Assembly: GCF_905163445.1 (NCBI RefSeq)
Contig: NC_053195.1
Coordinates: 7,306,501 to 7,370,500, forward strand
DNA: 64,000 nucleotides
Direction of reading: 5' to 3'
Source of the DNA: Pararge aegeria
Lineage: Eukaryota; Arthropoda; Insecta; Lepidoptera; Nymphalidae
The notes under the pieces were generated by a model. The model ran no database searches. It worked only from the letters and a program-made list of their open reading frames with translations, and was not told the DNA's origin. Shown here piece by piece: positions 1 through 11,770 of the stretch; position 1 is the first letter of the stretch; every line of letters starts with the position of its first letter. The translations under genes were made by a program, and so were the position numbers.

Positions 1-407
1 TGTGCTTCGCTAAATCTTGGACGATAATAGCAAGCTTGAGTTAATCTTCAATGATGCACTTACAAAATAGAAACGTGCCATGTGACTTACTGATACAAGA
101 TGGAAAACAAGTCGCGGAAACCGTGCGAAGAAACATGACAAGTAGGATACGGGTGAAAGGGTCAAAGATTCTTCGAATTCCATACCCAAGAGTATTCCCT
201 TTTTAATAAAGGGGTATGAAATTTGGTATGGAGTCAGTAGGTGTTTATTTATTTGATTTTTTTAAAACACATTTTCATATAGAGTGTCTCGTTAAAATTC
301 ATCTTAAGGAAAACATCGTTAGGAGACCTCAATAATGATCATCAGATTCAGCTGAGAGGTATGAAGCATACTGCAGATGATCGTTAACATGAAAAAAAAA
401 ATTATGT
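1..407. other. No gene recognised; AT-rich DNA
   Basis: No open frame with family resemblance is visible. A short scrap near 306-335 resembles the body of SINE-A (the 'ggaaaacatcgt-aggagacct' block), but it is too short to call an element. Confidence 0.4.
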
Positions 408-665
408 TGTCAGCCGGTTGACGCAGTGGGCTACATCCGGCTTTTTGCGTCCAAGGCCGTGGGTTCGATTCCCACAAATGGAAAATGTTTTTGTGATGAA
501 TATGAATGTTTTTCAATGTCTGGGTGTTTATATGTATAATATAAGTATTTATGTAGGTTATTCATAAAATTATTGATCAGTTATCTTAGTACCCATAACA
601 CGAGCTACGTTTACTTTGGGGCTAGATGGCGATGTGTGTATTGTCGTAGTATATTTATTATTTCC
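408..665 (+). mobile_element. SINE-D, near full length with tRNA-like head
   Basis: tRNA-derived SINE. The head carries a good RNA polymerase III B box (GGTTCGATTCC at 462-472) inside a tRNA-like context. The body then matches the other SINE-D copies in this window: 'gatgaatatgaatgttttt', 'ttagtacccataacac', 'tttggggctagatggcgat' and a terminal 'gtagtatatttatt'. The same order is seen in reverse at 6112-6399, 33051-33288 and 41168-41392, which fixes the orientation. The family is non-coding and depends on a LINE for mobility. Some head bases differ from the 33-kb copy, so this one is aged. Confidence 0.85.
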
Positions 666-1234
666 TTAAAGTCGAAGTCGTGAGTACTATGTTTAAGAAG
701 TCAGTTAATTGGTAAGCCTTATTACAATAATATAATGTTATATGTTAAGTTATTGAACGGTAACACAAAAAATATACATAACAACGTAGATAGAATGAGT
801 GAATAAAAACGTACACATGCAAACTATAAAGGTAATAATTAGACACTGTACACTCCATTTATGGAACTCACTAACTAATCAATTGTTAGCATATTGTATT
901 CTTTAAACAAAAAATACCTATTTGTTGTAATATTTTTCATGGTTAATTACAGTTTTTAATGTAAATTCGATGACCTGGCAGCAGGACCATAAAGCATGGC
1001 CTGTCGCCGTAAAAGTCTTGTGTGGTTTTTCAACGTCTGACGACGGTGTTTCGAAATTATATGCCGAATAACGACAATTCTTTGTATGCGACGGCGTTTT
1101 CCACTGGTTCACTTAGGAGTTAAACTGTGTCGTTATAATTAAGATGTATTTCACTGTTGGTTATAATATGTTACATGTATCTCCACTTTTATTTTATATA
1201 AATAGCGCGAAAGTGTGTTTTTTGATACTTTTAT
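666..1234. other. Unassigned AT-rich stretch
   Basis: I see no repeat family or coding signal here. The short minus frame at 918-1112 has no recognisable motif. Confidence 0.3.
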
Positions 1235-1390
1235 TTTTGTGGGAGACTTTGTTACTCCCCGACCTTCCAACTAACTCTTTGCCCTTAAATCAATTTAATT
1301 GGTTCCTTCGTTAGGGCGGGAAGGAAGGGCAAACAAACGGACACAAAACACTTTAACTTTTTGCATTTAAAGTATTAGTAAAAATATGAA
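1235..1390 (-). mobile_element. Helitron-like fragment (5' half)
   Basis: It contains the block 'ccgaccttccaactaactct', the 'gttagggcg...aaacaaac' segment and a decayed 'gcatttaaagtattagta' end. All three recur in the elements at 24208-24404 and 61584-61779. The CTAG terminus seen in those copies is not found, so this is a fragment. Confidence 0.45.
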
Positions 1391-1894
1391 GGAAAAATTA
1401 AATTTTGCATGGAAATATGGATACAATACACGGAATAGTATTTATACTCCAGACCAATCCTCGGGCGTTGCTTGTGAAGAATAGTGCAGAGAGACTCATC
1501 AGAGATAGGTGTTAATTTGCAAAGAGCTACCATAAGGGTGCATTTCCGCTCAACGAAACCCGTCGGAGACAGAGGGGCTGACTGAGAGGAACTGAATGGG
1601 GGGAATAAAACAATTCGATTAGTTATTTATTGATACTTATTCCTTTTAGTTTCACTATAGGCGAATTGTCTAAACGTCTAAAGTTCAGTTAAAGTATTAA
1701 CTAACTAAATCAATCGTTCATAAAAATTAAAAAAAACGAACCACATTGCTTCAAGTACGCTGGTACAGTGGTCAAACGCGCTGCTCATAAATAACGCCAG
1801 ACAAAGTATTGGCGCAGAAAAGTGAATAATTAACTTTTTATCTTTTATGGGTGCCTAGTACCGACCATGTGACCCGTGATTCTTTTTTTAATTA
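1391..1894. other. Unassigned stretch
   Basis: No recognisable gene or repeat. Confidence 0.3.
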
Positions 1895-2040
1895 ATAAAT
1901 GCTTGACTTAAATCACACCAGATGGTAAATGATGATGCGGCTAAGACGGAGCGATCTCGCCTAGAAGATGCCTTTTCAATCTTGATATGAAAGGACCTAT
2001 GGTATAGGGCAAGACAAAAGCTTGAAGGGAATTCTAGATT
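1895..2040 (+). repeat. Dispersed repeat, copy 1 of 2
   Basis: This shares 'gcttgact..aatcacacc.gatggtaa', 'gcctagaagatgcct' and 'tcttgat.tgaa' in the same order with 17398-17515. The opening part resembles the end of SINE-B. The rest is a different tail, so it may be a separate SINE or a LINE 3' end. The family is not named. Confidence 0.55.
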
Positions 2041-3061
2041 TTTCCCGTGAGTATTAGAAATGAATAACCAAAGCGCTTCGTACGAGCCCATTGGATCTCA
2101 ACAACTTACAGATCCTTATCCTCGCAGTTACATTGTAGCATGATGTGGATGGAACCAAATTGGAAAGTTCCTGAATCAGACCAATGTGCGCTATTGTTGA
2201 AACTTATTTAGTTGTTCTGCGTCTGCGCATCAATAGTGCTACAGGTGAGATCTGTATTCCAAAATGAATACAAAATAGGATTTCTCTATCAGTACTTTTC
2301 AAATGACAATTAATAAATCTTATGCGCCTATAGGTCACTTATAGGTCTATCGAGGAACACACAGAGTTTTTAGTGGGTGCAAGTCCCACATAACTACTCC
2401 GTTTCCCCAACGGAATGCTATGTCAGGCATTTTCACTGTATAAAAAAAAAGGGATATAGGATCTCGGATACAATTTTTGTCTCCTGCCTGTGCTGCGTAG
2501 AGACAGGGCTGGTGGTGCAACGGTAGGGAAACAAAGACCTTTCCGATTTCAGTCAACTCCTTGAACCGTTTAGCTACTAAGCCTAAAGTAGGGAATGTTT
2601 AGATCTCATATTATCAAATAGCTCCTTTCGTAACGATACAAGATACCAATAATTCAATAAACACTAATTATAATCTAGTTTACTTACAAAACGACGCAAG
2701 TGTGTTGGATGACTCTTACCTGAAAATAAATTAATGGATTAGTAAGATATAAAATGTTATAACCTACAGTATCAACCCCCAATGTTGCCTTGCCGTTAAA
2801 TTAAAACATGTAGAGACAGACGCTTAGAGATTTAAAAAGAAAAATATAACTGACGGATCAACCAAATGGACAGTCTTATAGTGAGTGAAAAACATGAGCT
2901 GATGAGAGGAACTCGTCCTCCAACATATTCCTGTATCCATCAACCTATTAATACGCTTGTGACATTAATTAAACCGGCAACCAGGCCCTTTAGACCGGAA
3001 CACGGTCTGATAAGGACATAGCTAGAGGTAAAAGTAACTAAGAATTACCCTTATCAATCCA
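2041..3061. other. Unassigned stretch
   Basis: There is no coding signal. The block near 2370-2450 ('tagtgggtgcaagtcccac') looks like part of an old interspersed element, but no second copy exists in this window to support it. Confidence 0.3.
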
Positions 3062-3302
3062 TTCCCAGCCCACAAAAGAGCACAGGTCTCCTGTAGGAAG
3101 AATTATAGAAAACTCTCATTCATTTGTGAAGGTTTCCTCTCTTAAAATAAGAAGATTTATGCAAAACTCTCATTCGTAAAAGTATCCTCACTGTCAAAGC
3201 AAGTGATGTTTTATTTCTTAAAATCCGAAAAGTTAAAGTAGATCGCACTCGGTCCCCTTGAAAGAGAAGCTTACGTCTTAACCACTAAGCTATCACCACT
3301 TT
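3062..3302 (-). mobile_element. SINE-A, decayed copy
   Basis: On the minus strand the SINE-A landmarks appear in order but are eroded: a tRNA-like head ending near 3302 ('cttaaccactaagctatcac' on the plus strand), then the body ('gcaagtgatgtt', 'tttcctc', 'acaggtctcct'). Internal deletions are evident by comparison with the full copy at 45411-45730. Confidence 0.6.
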
Positions 3303-3711
3303 CGAAGTACCGAGAATAGAAGTGTGATAAAACGTTAACTCTCCGGCAACACAAGTGTGACAGTATAGTTTAATTGCACAAAAAACGCGTCTGACAATCT
3401 AGTCCAAGAATACACCGCTATTAGCTTGGCCGCTCTAATACTAACAGATTACAGAATGCCTACAATACGTTATTGCTAGGAAATCTCTATTAGACACGAT
3501 TAGTCCGCCGGTATGTACCCGCGGACACGTAGAGCGCGGCATGGCGCATGCCACAGCTTTTTCAATACATTCCAGATGCATTCCTGCGTTGGGTAAGAAA
3601 GCTCTCTCGATCGTATTAATGATGCCATCATGCTGTGCTATATAGTACAGTATGTTTATATTTCAAGTAGGGTTTGTTATTCGATTCAAAGCCTTTAATT
3701 TCGCCTTAAAA
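3303..3711. other. Unassigned stretch
   Basis: Mostly unique-looking sequence. No gene or repeat was recognised. Confidence 0.3.
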
Positions 3712-3865
3712 ATTAAAATCAAAAATTCATGTATTTCAAGTAGGCCTACTTTATAAGCACTTTTGAAACGTCAAGTATGTATGTTTGAAGTGACTCTACC
3801 ACTGGTTCTGAAAGCAGATTCTACCAGGAAGAGCCGGCATTGAACTCAGTAACAAAAAATTAATG
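3712..3865 (-). mobile_element. CR1-type LINE 3' tail (family 2)
   Basis: On the minus strand this reads through '...gccggctcttcctggtagaatctg', 'gacgtttcaaaagtgctta' and 'gtaggcctacttgaaata', and ends in TTTGA-type short repeats. The same 3' end is present at 35618-35792 (minus) and 61860-62073 (plus). Severe 5' truncation is normal for LINE copies. Confidence 0.75.
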
Positions 3866-3936
3866 ACATAAGTAAAAAAAAACTTATTAATTATCGTATA
3901 CTATGTTTTAGTAAACGATTATATATCACTTGCTTT

Positions 3937-4090
3937 GAAGGAGAAGGAAAATATCGTAAAGGAAACCTACATGCTGAGAGTTTGCGATAACGTCGTCAAG
4001 GGTGTATAAAGTCCACCAATCTGTCCTTAGCCAGCGTGGTGGATACTGCCCTTCTTACTCTGAGAGGTGATCGTGATGATGATTGGCTTA
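3937..4090 (+). mobile_element. SINE-A, 3' part
   Basis: The body blocks 'gaaggaaaatatcgtaaagg', 'gtccaccaatctg', 'agccagcgtggtgga' and a terminal 'gtgatgatgattgg' match the SINE-A 3' half. The head is missing. Confidence 0.7.
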
Positions 4091-4619
4091 GACTTACGTC
4101 CTGTTTTTTTATATTATTAGTTTCAAATATACCTGATCTTTAAAATTAAAAAAAAAAAAAAAGATTATGATGATTATTTTAGTATGTTATTAAATGTGTT
4201 GTGTATTAAGAGTATCTATTATTTATCTTGTTGACGATTTTAATTGTAACATTCTCACTAATATAGTAATAACTTTGAGACTGGGATTTGGCACGATGTT
4301 TTTTTATTTATTTAATATTGTGTCACAAAAGCTGGTCAATGCATGTGGTAACCAAAGAGCTGACGCTTATGCCCGTTTCTGTAAACCTAGGCATCGCTTA
4401 AATCGAGTGCCTAATTATTTAGGTGATTTCTATAGAAAAAAACGTTTCATCAGCTCTTATGTTATAACTATTGATGAACGGTCGATGTATGCCTAGGAAC
4501 TTACTTAGAGTAGAGGTTACTGCTTTAGGCATTGCCTAGTTCTTTGTTAGTGAAAACGTTATGTAACAAACAACAAAAACATTATGTAGCTATAGAATTT
4601 CAGAGAGGATTTTTTTTAT
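4091..4619. other. Unassigned stretch with a 100-codon open frame
   Basis: A plus-strand frame (4194-4496) is open for 100 codons. It has a hydrophobic, compositionally plain product with no recognised domain, and no second copy or splice context supports it. Short inverted words (GCCTAGG near 4384 and 4491) hint at an old foldback element, but they do not define one. Confidence 0.25.
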
Positions 4620-4800
4620 TCCACTAGAAGTTAGCCCTTGACTGCCATCTCATCCGGTGGTAAGTAATGTGATGCAGTCTAAGATGGCTAACCTGTTAAT
4701 GTGTTTGGCAGTCATATCCCTAGTCGGTTTCTACGCGACATAGCACCGGAAGACATCGCTTAGCACGTCTTTACCGTGGTAAGAAGTACCGGACACAAAA
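4620..4800 (-). mobile_element. SINE-B, 3' part
   Basis: On the minus strand this has the order seen in other SINE-B copies: a 'ggtac...cgcgtagaaaccga' block, then a word corresponding to 'taacaggttagcc', then 'ccaccggatgagatggcag'. The plus-strand signature 'ggtttctacgcgacat' is at about 4727. The head is absent. Confidence 0.7.
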
Positions 4801-5319
4801 ATAGCGCTATAATCTACATGTATGCACCGTAACCTTTTTAATCTCATTTTAAATCTCGTCACTCTAACCAACATCTTGTTAAATCAAATTAATATTAATT
4901 TGCAAGAGAATTTACTTCTTGGGTGTGCACACTGCGGGCATTAAATCAGGACAATCGGGTAAGCGTGATCAATTAGTACCGTGGTTCGTGGTACAGACAA
5001 TTGAAACAATTTATGTTCCCCTGTAAATTGCTTGATTCATACATCTCTGTGGTGTTCTCAAAGGGCAGCGTCTAAACTTCCAACCTACTCTTTGTAAATA
5101 AATAATTGGTTGAAACATAATATAAATAATAAGGTATTTATAGACTCGACATTTATGTTGACTTTTTCACCAATATATTTCTTTATTTCGGTATATTTGA
5201 ATACTGTTTTTTGTCTATCAAATCAGTGTGTATATTTATAAATGCATTTACTTCTAATTCATAAAAAAATATATATTCATTTTTTAGGCCACCTTATAAT
5301 GTAGTGCTTGAATGTATCT
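4801..5319. other. Unassigned AT-rich stretch
   Basis: No gene or repeat was recognised. Confidence 0.3.
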
Positions 5320-5622
5320 CTAGCTTTTGCCGGCTACTTTGTCCGCGTGCTTATTTTTTTTCAATTCGTCATGAACCTGACCGAAATATTATATTCGACG
5401 AAGATAGATACGACAAAGCCATGAAAAATGCAATTTTTTTAAATATCTCAGGTATTTCTCTCAGTCAGTAGCTTTTCCAGTATTAATATTATCCTATGTC
5501 TATATTCAAGATGCAAGCATGCAAACCATGTTAATTTCAGCAAGATTGGTTCAACCGTTAAGCCCAGCATAGGTACATACAAACAAACAGAAATACTTTC
5601 GTATTTATAATATTAGTATGGA
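5320..5622 (-). mobile_element. Non-autonomous Helitron-like element
   Basis: Read on the minus strand it begins with TC after an A (rc of 5621-5622), followed by 'catactaatattataaatac'. It ends in CTAG (5320-5323), preceded by a GC-rich segment that is the decayed remnant of the subterminal hairpin. The start and end match the intact member at 13584-13776. It encodes nothing. Confidence 0.6.
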
Positions 5623-6111
5623 TTTTTGTGACCGATTTTAACGTTTCGTAAGGTATGGAAGAAATACTAAAACGTCTTAAAGAACTTTAAGATTAGGTGG
5701 GTACCTGTTACAATGTGCTCGTTTTTGCACCTAAGCGATACTTACTTTTGATATTTCACGACCGCTATCATGCCTGTGCTTCGTGAACTTTTTGACATGT
5801 CTGGTGTTATAAAAGGAAAGTTCCGGGTTCATTTCTCGGCGGGCACTTTTTTTTTTAAATTCAAATATGTCTATAATTATGTCTCGTGGGAAGTTTTTTT
5901 TTTTGATGAAGTATATGGAGAGCTGTTTGTGACAGGGTTTGGGGAAAGTATCTACTACCACCATGAGGCTTAAAACCTACGCCTCAGGTTGCTGGACACA
6001 GGGTGACATTTTGTAGAAAGCGTTCTCCATTGCCTGCGAAGTGTTGACCAGTTTTTAGGCGATGGTTTTTCAGTTAGCGTTAGGTAGGCCATCTACATGG
6101 ACCGCAAGGTT
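5623..6111. other. Unassigned stretch
   Basis: Two overlapping frames on opposite strands (5731-5964 and 5770-5973) shadow each other and show no domain. Confidence 0.3.
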
Positions 6112-6399
6112 TTTTTATAAATAAATACAAAAATAATTTGAAAATACACACATAGCAATCTAGCCCCATTAAATAAACATAGCTTGTGTTATGGGTATCT
6201 ACTACATATACTATAACTATTAAAAAGCTTTTATAAATTATATAGGTACCTAAATAAATTATTATAATATACAGAAAAATGCCCATGACATTGAAAAACA
6301 TTCATGTTCATCACAACGAACATTTTTTCAGTTTAGGGAATCGAACCCACAGTCTTGGCCAAAGAAAGCAGGGTCACTGCCCACTACGCCAGTCGCCAT
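6112..6399 (-). mobile_element. SINE-D, full-length copy
   Basis: The B box is read on the minus strand from 'ggaatcgaaccc' near 6339-6350. The body includes 'aatctagcccc', 'agcttgtgttatgggta' and 'gaaaaacattcatgttcatc'. It has an A/T-rich 3' end at 6112. An insertion-rich middle makes it longer than the 33-kb copy. Confidence 0.85.
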
Positions 6400-7885
6400 T
6401 TAATATTATTTTCCTACCTAATTAATATTATAAATGCATGAGTTAGTCTCTTAGTTTATTCTTCTTTCAACAGAGAAACAGATTGACGTTTTATACATTC
6501 AGATAGGGAAAAGTAGTTGAGTGTCTTTACATAAGTTACTTTTTAGACTCGAAAAATAAACCACCGCAGGTGAAGTCGTGGCCCAGATGTAGTATATAAA
6601 ATTAAAAGTTTCTTGTAATAGACCAATTAACATTTTGGAGGAACCGTTAAGGAAATCAGAGCCATAGTATAAGAAGCACGAAAGAGATATTAAATAAAAA
6701 TTAGGGGGGGATTTAACGGTTGGGAATTTAGTTGAAAGCTCGAGAGTTTGTTTGACGTGACTCTACGTATTTATGGCTTAGTATATCGTATTAATTTATA
6801 AATACTAAAATAAAACGAAATCGAGTTTGACAACTAAAACGAGAGAACGACATAATCTTTTGTATTAAAAACTAAGTTATAGATTGACTCATTTATATAG
6901 GGTTCATCAAAATTAGCCAAACCATAAAGTGGGTCACGTAATAAGAGCTCTGAGTCTTACTGTGTGTAATTTATCTATTTTACTATATTTTGGGGCTAGA
7001 TGGCAATGTATCGTAATCGTAGTATATTTATTATAATCAAATAACTTAATGCGAATCCAAAAACAAAACTAAATATGTCTAATATATTAAATAAATATCT
7101 ACTGAATCAAATACTTAAGGACATAAACGTAATATAAACAAACGTGGTTATTAATACAAATAAAATAAGTTTTTAACCTATTGTTATTTAAACGTAAAAT
7201 TTTCACAAGAATGAAGTCGCGGGCTACACCTGGTAATATTATAAATTTGTCGTTTTGAGAGTTGTTTTATTGAAATCTATCAAATTTATTTATCAGCAGC
7301 TATTAAAAAGAAACGTTCACACAACAACAACTCATTCGCATGCAATTTAAAAAATATCCACTGCACAGGACAGTGTTTTTTTGGAATGTCATTAAGCAGA
7401 CCGATAATACGAGTATACACCTAAAAAATATAACGAAACAGATAAACTTTAGATGACAACTAAAAAGTACCGTCATTATTTCAAATTACTAGACATAGCG
7501 TTTCATTAAATTGAGCTACTGATACTTTTTATCGGCGGTGTCCTATTACCTACTAACTTTCCTAATGCCATAATATTCCATTTAAGATATCACTACTACA
7601 GAAATAATTTGAATGCTTATAGACAAAACAAATATACCGATGGATGGTGTAAATTATAAAGGGTTTTAATACGAGCACCGGCTCCTTAATTCCGGGAGTC
7701 AGGAGTTACGAGCATGGGAACGGTTTAACAAGCCAAGCCGATTGAGAGGCGAAGCGTAGAGAAACATCTCACGATGCTGCCTCATTACAAATTATGGACG
7801 CATTCTTGTTTCAGCCATTTTAAGGCCTAGTGCAGACTATACAAACAGCAGCAAAGTAATTAAAGTAATCATTTTATCATTCATC
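6400..7885. other. Mostly unassigned; SINE-D scrap at 6989-7033
   Basis: Only the 'ttttggggctagatggcaat...gtagtatatttatt' terminal piece of SINE-D (plus strand, 6989-7033) is recognisable. A possible Helitron 3' end ('gaagtcgcgggctac') lies near 7213. The rest is AT-rich with no coding signal. Confidence 0.4.
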
Positions 7886-8065
7886 GTCATCATGTGAAGC
7901 AATCGACGTCCACTGCTGGTATATTCGAGCGATATTAAATAAATATAAAAGGGTAAGCAGTGCATTTGTGCATATATGAAATACACACAACTGTTAGTAG
8001 GGAGTCCCAAATACTGCGGTCTTGTGCCGCTTGGGTCAGCGGCTCCCAGCGACTCGTTTGCTGTC
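7886..8065 (-). mobile_element. RTE-type LINE 3' end, interrupted
   Basis: The plus-strand words 'cgacgtccactgctggtat' and 'gtcagcggctcccagcgactc' correspond to the C-terminal coding end of the RTE copy at 36365-36657. About 70 bp of unrelated AT-rich sequence (about 7920-7995) lies between them, so this copy is broken by an insertion or rearrangement. Confidence 0.6.
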
Positions 8066-8164
8066 ATCTGGGTGCTAAGAGTAAGTATTTCTACTTATAG
8101 TGAAAGTTAAATGCGATTTACATGTTATGGAATAAGCGCCATCTAGTTACAATTCTGGGAAACA

Positions 8165-8308
8165 GGATTTTTTTATTTTTATTTATTATTTATACACTTT
8201 ATTTGTACACCAAAAATAGGAAAAATAAAAAAAATAAACTTAAAAAGTAGGATACAAAGGGCGGCCTTATCTCTTAGTAGCGATCTCTTCCAGGCAACCT
8301 TATGATTA
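8165..8308 (-). mobile_element. LINE-T 3' tail
   Basis: On the minus strand this reads 'aaggttgcctggaagagatc', a stem-loop segment, 'ataaggccgccc', and then an A-rich 3' end with 'ttggtgtacaaataaagtg'. It matches tails at 15080, 16131, 21487 and 59756. The stem has one mismatch here. Confidence 0.7.
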
Positions 8309-10012
8309 GGAAAACCAAGGGAAATCGATTGGTGGGGTGTATTATTATTATATACATACTTACGAACAATTACACACTAATACTTATCGAGATTATAAAA
8401 AATAATAAACTAATATATACTATAAGAGGATTGCCACTAGACGGCGCTCCATCTTTACCATATACTTAAATGGGGGTTAACTTTCACGAGATCGAATAAG
8501 TAGATTTTGTTAATCATAAAAACTTTATTTATTTATTTATAAGTTTATTTTCCATTCTTGTGACCAGTCCTTTTTAATATAAAAGTTGCCCCTTTTACAC
8601 CTGATAACGTGTATTTAAAATTTCATGACTATTGGTTGAGTTGTTAAAGCGTGTCAAACAAACAAACTAATTGCTACACGTACAATATTATTACGAATTA
8701 GGTGTTTTTTATAAATTAAAAAAAATGATAATTTCTCCAAGTGGTAAAAACACTAATAAAAATTATAAAAAAAAGAATTAGGTTTATATCTAGGACAATG
8801 TAAGTAATAAGCCTTAATATTTTTTTAAGATAAACAGGTTATGGTAATGATAAACTCAGTTTGATTTGAGTTTTAGTCACGTAAGTCTACTTGCGATATT
8901 GCCTTTTCTTTGTAGGCGCAGTACATTGGCGGAATAAATCTATCGTGCTCATATTTTTTGCTTTAATATATTCCGCGGTAGGTACGGAGAAGGTTCTGTT
9001 TTTCTTTGTACAGTCTGCGCTGGCCTTTACCTCGCTGAACGCAATTAAAATCAGATAATATAACTTTGCAAAAACTGAAGCGGAATAAATGACAAATTGC
9101 ATGCAATAAAAACATTAATAAATATTGTATTCTATGCAGATAGGTACCATACATACTTTGAATACTTATGCCGTTGATTTAAAAATACGGGCTAAGTGCG
9201 AGATGCACTAGTATACGAAAGGTTCCGTACCATCTTTTAATATGAAACGCTACATAGTATCGATTAACATTAGGTATACAAGCAAAAAAAATGTTTCTTT
9301 GGGGCTCTTTAATTTTTACCTTTATCCGTTTGCTAACGACTAGATACCATGAGGAATCTTTGTGCCGTAATGTCTGTCTTAAAAAACTGAAGTGTATCGC
9401 GAATGCACCCGTATTTACAACAGAACCACCGACACAATGTCATTTCACTGTGTGTAATATAACTTTAAATTAGTTTATTGCAAATTGTTCTATTAATAAA
9501 AAAATAATTATTAGCACATTTGTAAATATGCTAATCAATTTAATAAATTATACGTACTTATCGAAGTTTAATTATATTATTATTTGTTTTTACAGCAGTG
9601 AAAAAAATTAACACTCTGTAAAAATTGAACTGCCTACCTATTATACTTAGTTCATCAGACAGGTACAGCCTTTGTCAGACAAAAGGACGGACGGATATGG
9701 GAGGCCAAGTAATTGGGTCTGTTTGCACCCATCCAGTGCGGAACCCTAAAAAAAGCTTTATTTTCTTATATTATATTGCAAGAGCAAATGCTCATGGTTT
9801 GGAATTATAATAACAATCGTTAATTTTAATGATCTTTTCAAAAACATATATGGGTGTGTAATGAGATAGTTATTTGTTTATAATTGTGGAATGCCTTGTT
9901 TTATATTTAGAAAAAATAATAATAGCAAAATGGAGAGTTATACCTATCTACTTATGATTATGTTTTTATTACGGAGTTTTGACAATATTAGCTAGTGAGT
10001 GACGTAACAAAG
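8309..10012. other. Unassigned AT-rich stretch
   Basis: No gene found. A weak Helitron-like 5' end ('caaacaaactaattgc...aatattattacga') lies near 8655-8700. Short frames (8887-9154, 9291-9473, 9625-9810) carry no recognisable motifs. Confidence 0.3.
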
Positions 10013-10101
10013 GTATATAAGCGGCATCCCTTTCGGGAGGGCCGAGTTCGATGCTCGGCACGCATCTGTATTTTTTCTGAGCTATTTTCATTTTTAATTT
10101 A
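10013..10101 (+). mobile_element. SINE-A head, truncated
   Basis: This is a tRNA-like head with 'gccgagttcgatgctcggc' (B-box region) followed by 'gcatctgtatttttt'. It stops where the next SINE-A copy begins, so two heads lie in tandem, probably from a SINE inserting into or beside another. Confidence 0.6.
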
Positions 10102-10103
10102 AG

Positions 10104-10415
10104 AAATTGAGGAAAGTGATATCCCAGTGGGTAGGAGTTCACTTTTGAGGGACCGAGTTCGGAACCCGGCACGCACCTCTAACTTTTCAAACTTATGTGC
10201 GTTTTTAAGCAATTAAAATATCACTTACATCAACGGCGAAGGAAAACATCGTGAAGAAACATGCATGCCGAGAGTTCTTTATAATGTACTCAAAGGAGTG
10301 TGGAGTTCACCAAACCGCACTGGGCAAGCGTGGTGGACTACGGCCCAACCCCATTTCATTCTGAGAGTAGACCCATAACCTTGAGTGAGCCAGTAATTGA
10401 TTGATAGTGATGAGA
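10104..10415 (+). mobile_element. SINE-A, near full length
   Basis: The head is 'gatatcccagtgggtaggag...gagttcggaacccgg' and the linker 'aacttatgtgcgtttttaag'. The body is 'ggaaaacatcgtgaagaaac', 'accgcactgggcaagcgtgg', and the tail is a decayed 'gattgatagtgatgag'. Order and spacing match the 45.4-kb copy. Confidence 0.85.
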
Positions 10416-11489
10416 GACGTAAAATAAAGCTGTTTGTTGCTAAGTACATCACTTTTGAGCGAGAGAGCAGATTTATGTCAGTACCCTTACAAAATAAGGA
10501 AAAAAGAAAGTTTGTATTAGTATAACAGTTTCGACAGGGCAACGTCTATCGGTTAAACTTACTGATAACGAAACAAAATGTAAAGGAAAAGTATTAAATT
10601 TGATTGAAGCAAAGATCCGTCGATTTATATTTTTTATTAATAGCGGGCAAACGAGCAAGTGGGTCACCTGATTAAGTGATCACCGCCGCCCATAAACATG
10701 TGCAGCACCAGAGGAGCCGATGTGTGGCCGGCTTTTAAGGAATTTGTATGTACTTTTAATGAGTGAGAAGTTAATAACTGTACATTGGAATTAGTAAAAA
10801 GAAGGTTACAACCAAATCCCTAGAGATCAGCCGTCCGTTACTACACACCGTTGACACGCCTTGGCATCTCAAAACAACCTTTGTACTCTCGTTACCTCCG
10901 GAACGACCACCCGATAAGAATAGAGACAGGAATTCCACGAGCGCGCGCCGATTACATTCGTAGGTGAAAATAAAAGATTGTTTATAAAAGCCGAAGAAAA
11001 CGACATGACAATAGACAACGCTGATGCCGAGACAGCCACGAAGACATTTAGACATCGGCCATCCGCTTAATTCAATCAAAACTGGTATTTACCACCAATG
11101 ATTTAGAGTTCATTAATTTGAGGACGTCAAAAAACATGTGACTTTAGTATGATGATTATGAAAAGTGGGGGCGTGATGTGCGAGTGAGAGGGCTCTCTAC
11201 GGGCGAAAGAGAGGCATGCACCGTGAGGGTCACAAGCGTGATGTCAGGTCAGCCAGTTTTGCACCTCGCCATAACAACGCGTCTCAAATTATTATGGACG
11301 TTTGATAAGTGTTGGGAGATTGCCCCGTCTTGGTACTTTACGATGTTAATTAAATGTTTACCTTAGATATAGGTGTTAGCTCTTTAAACAGGTTAAATGT
11401 AATGATTTTATTTATTATTTTTAATATTAGATATCGCTGTTATCTACCGTCCGTTGGAATAATAACAAATATTATTATGATAAGGTTCT
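10416..11489. other. Unassigned; possible SINE fragment at 10640-10745
   Basis: The words 'agcgggcaaacgagca', 'gtcacctgat' and 'gatcaccgccgccca' are familiar from lepidopteran interspersed repeats, but no second copy lies in this window. The minus frame of 102 codons at 10771-11079 has no recognised domain. Confidence 0.35.
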
Positions 11490-11770
11490 ATCATCGTCCA
11501 CAGCTGGACATAGGTCTTTTGTAGGGAGTTCCACAACCCACATTCCAGCGGCTGTCAGCGACTCGCCTGATGTCACCTGCCCACCTCGTTGGGGGCCGAC
11601 CTACGCTGCGTTTACCGTTGCGGGGTCGCCATTCCAGCACTTTAAGACCCCAACGTCAATCGGTTCTCCGAGCTATGGCACCACTTCAGCTTCGCGACTC
11701 GCTGAGCTATGTCGGTAACTCTAGTTCTTCTACGGATCTCCTCATTTCTGATTTGAGACGCGTTGTAATA
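11490..11770 (-). mobile_element. RTE-type LINE 3' end, decayed
   Basis: The minus strand aligns along its length with the RTE C-terminal coding end at 36365-36657. Shared plus-strand words are 'ctggacataggtctttt', 'cacctcgttgggggccgacc', 'aacgctgcg' near-matches, and 'gagctatgtcggtaactct'. It has frame-breaking changes and no (ATG)n tail, so it is an old copy. Confidence 0.75.

Noticed and set aside
462..472. Functional tRNA genes at the B-box words (also near 6345, 33238, 41337, 51070)
   Set aside because: Each lies in a repeated SINE head without a pairing acceptor stem or a credible anticodon arm.
4194..4496. 100-codon plus-strand frame as a gene
   Set aside because: Hydrophobic, low-information product in AT-rich DNA, with no motif and no second copy.
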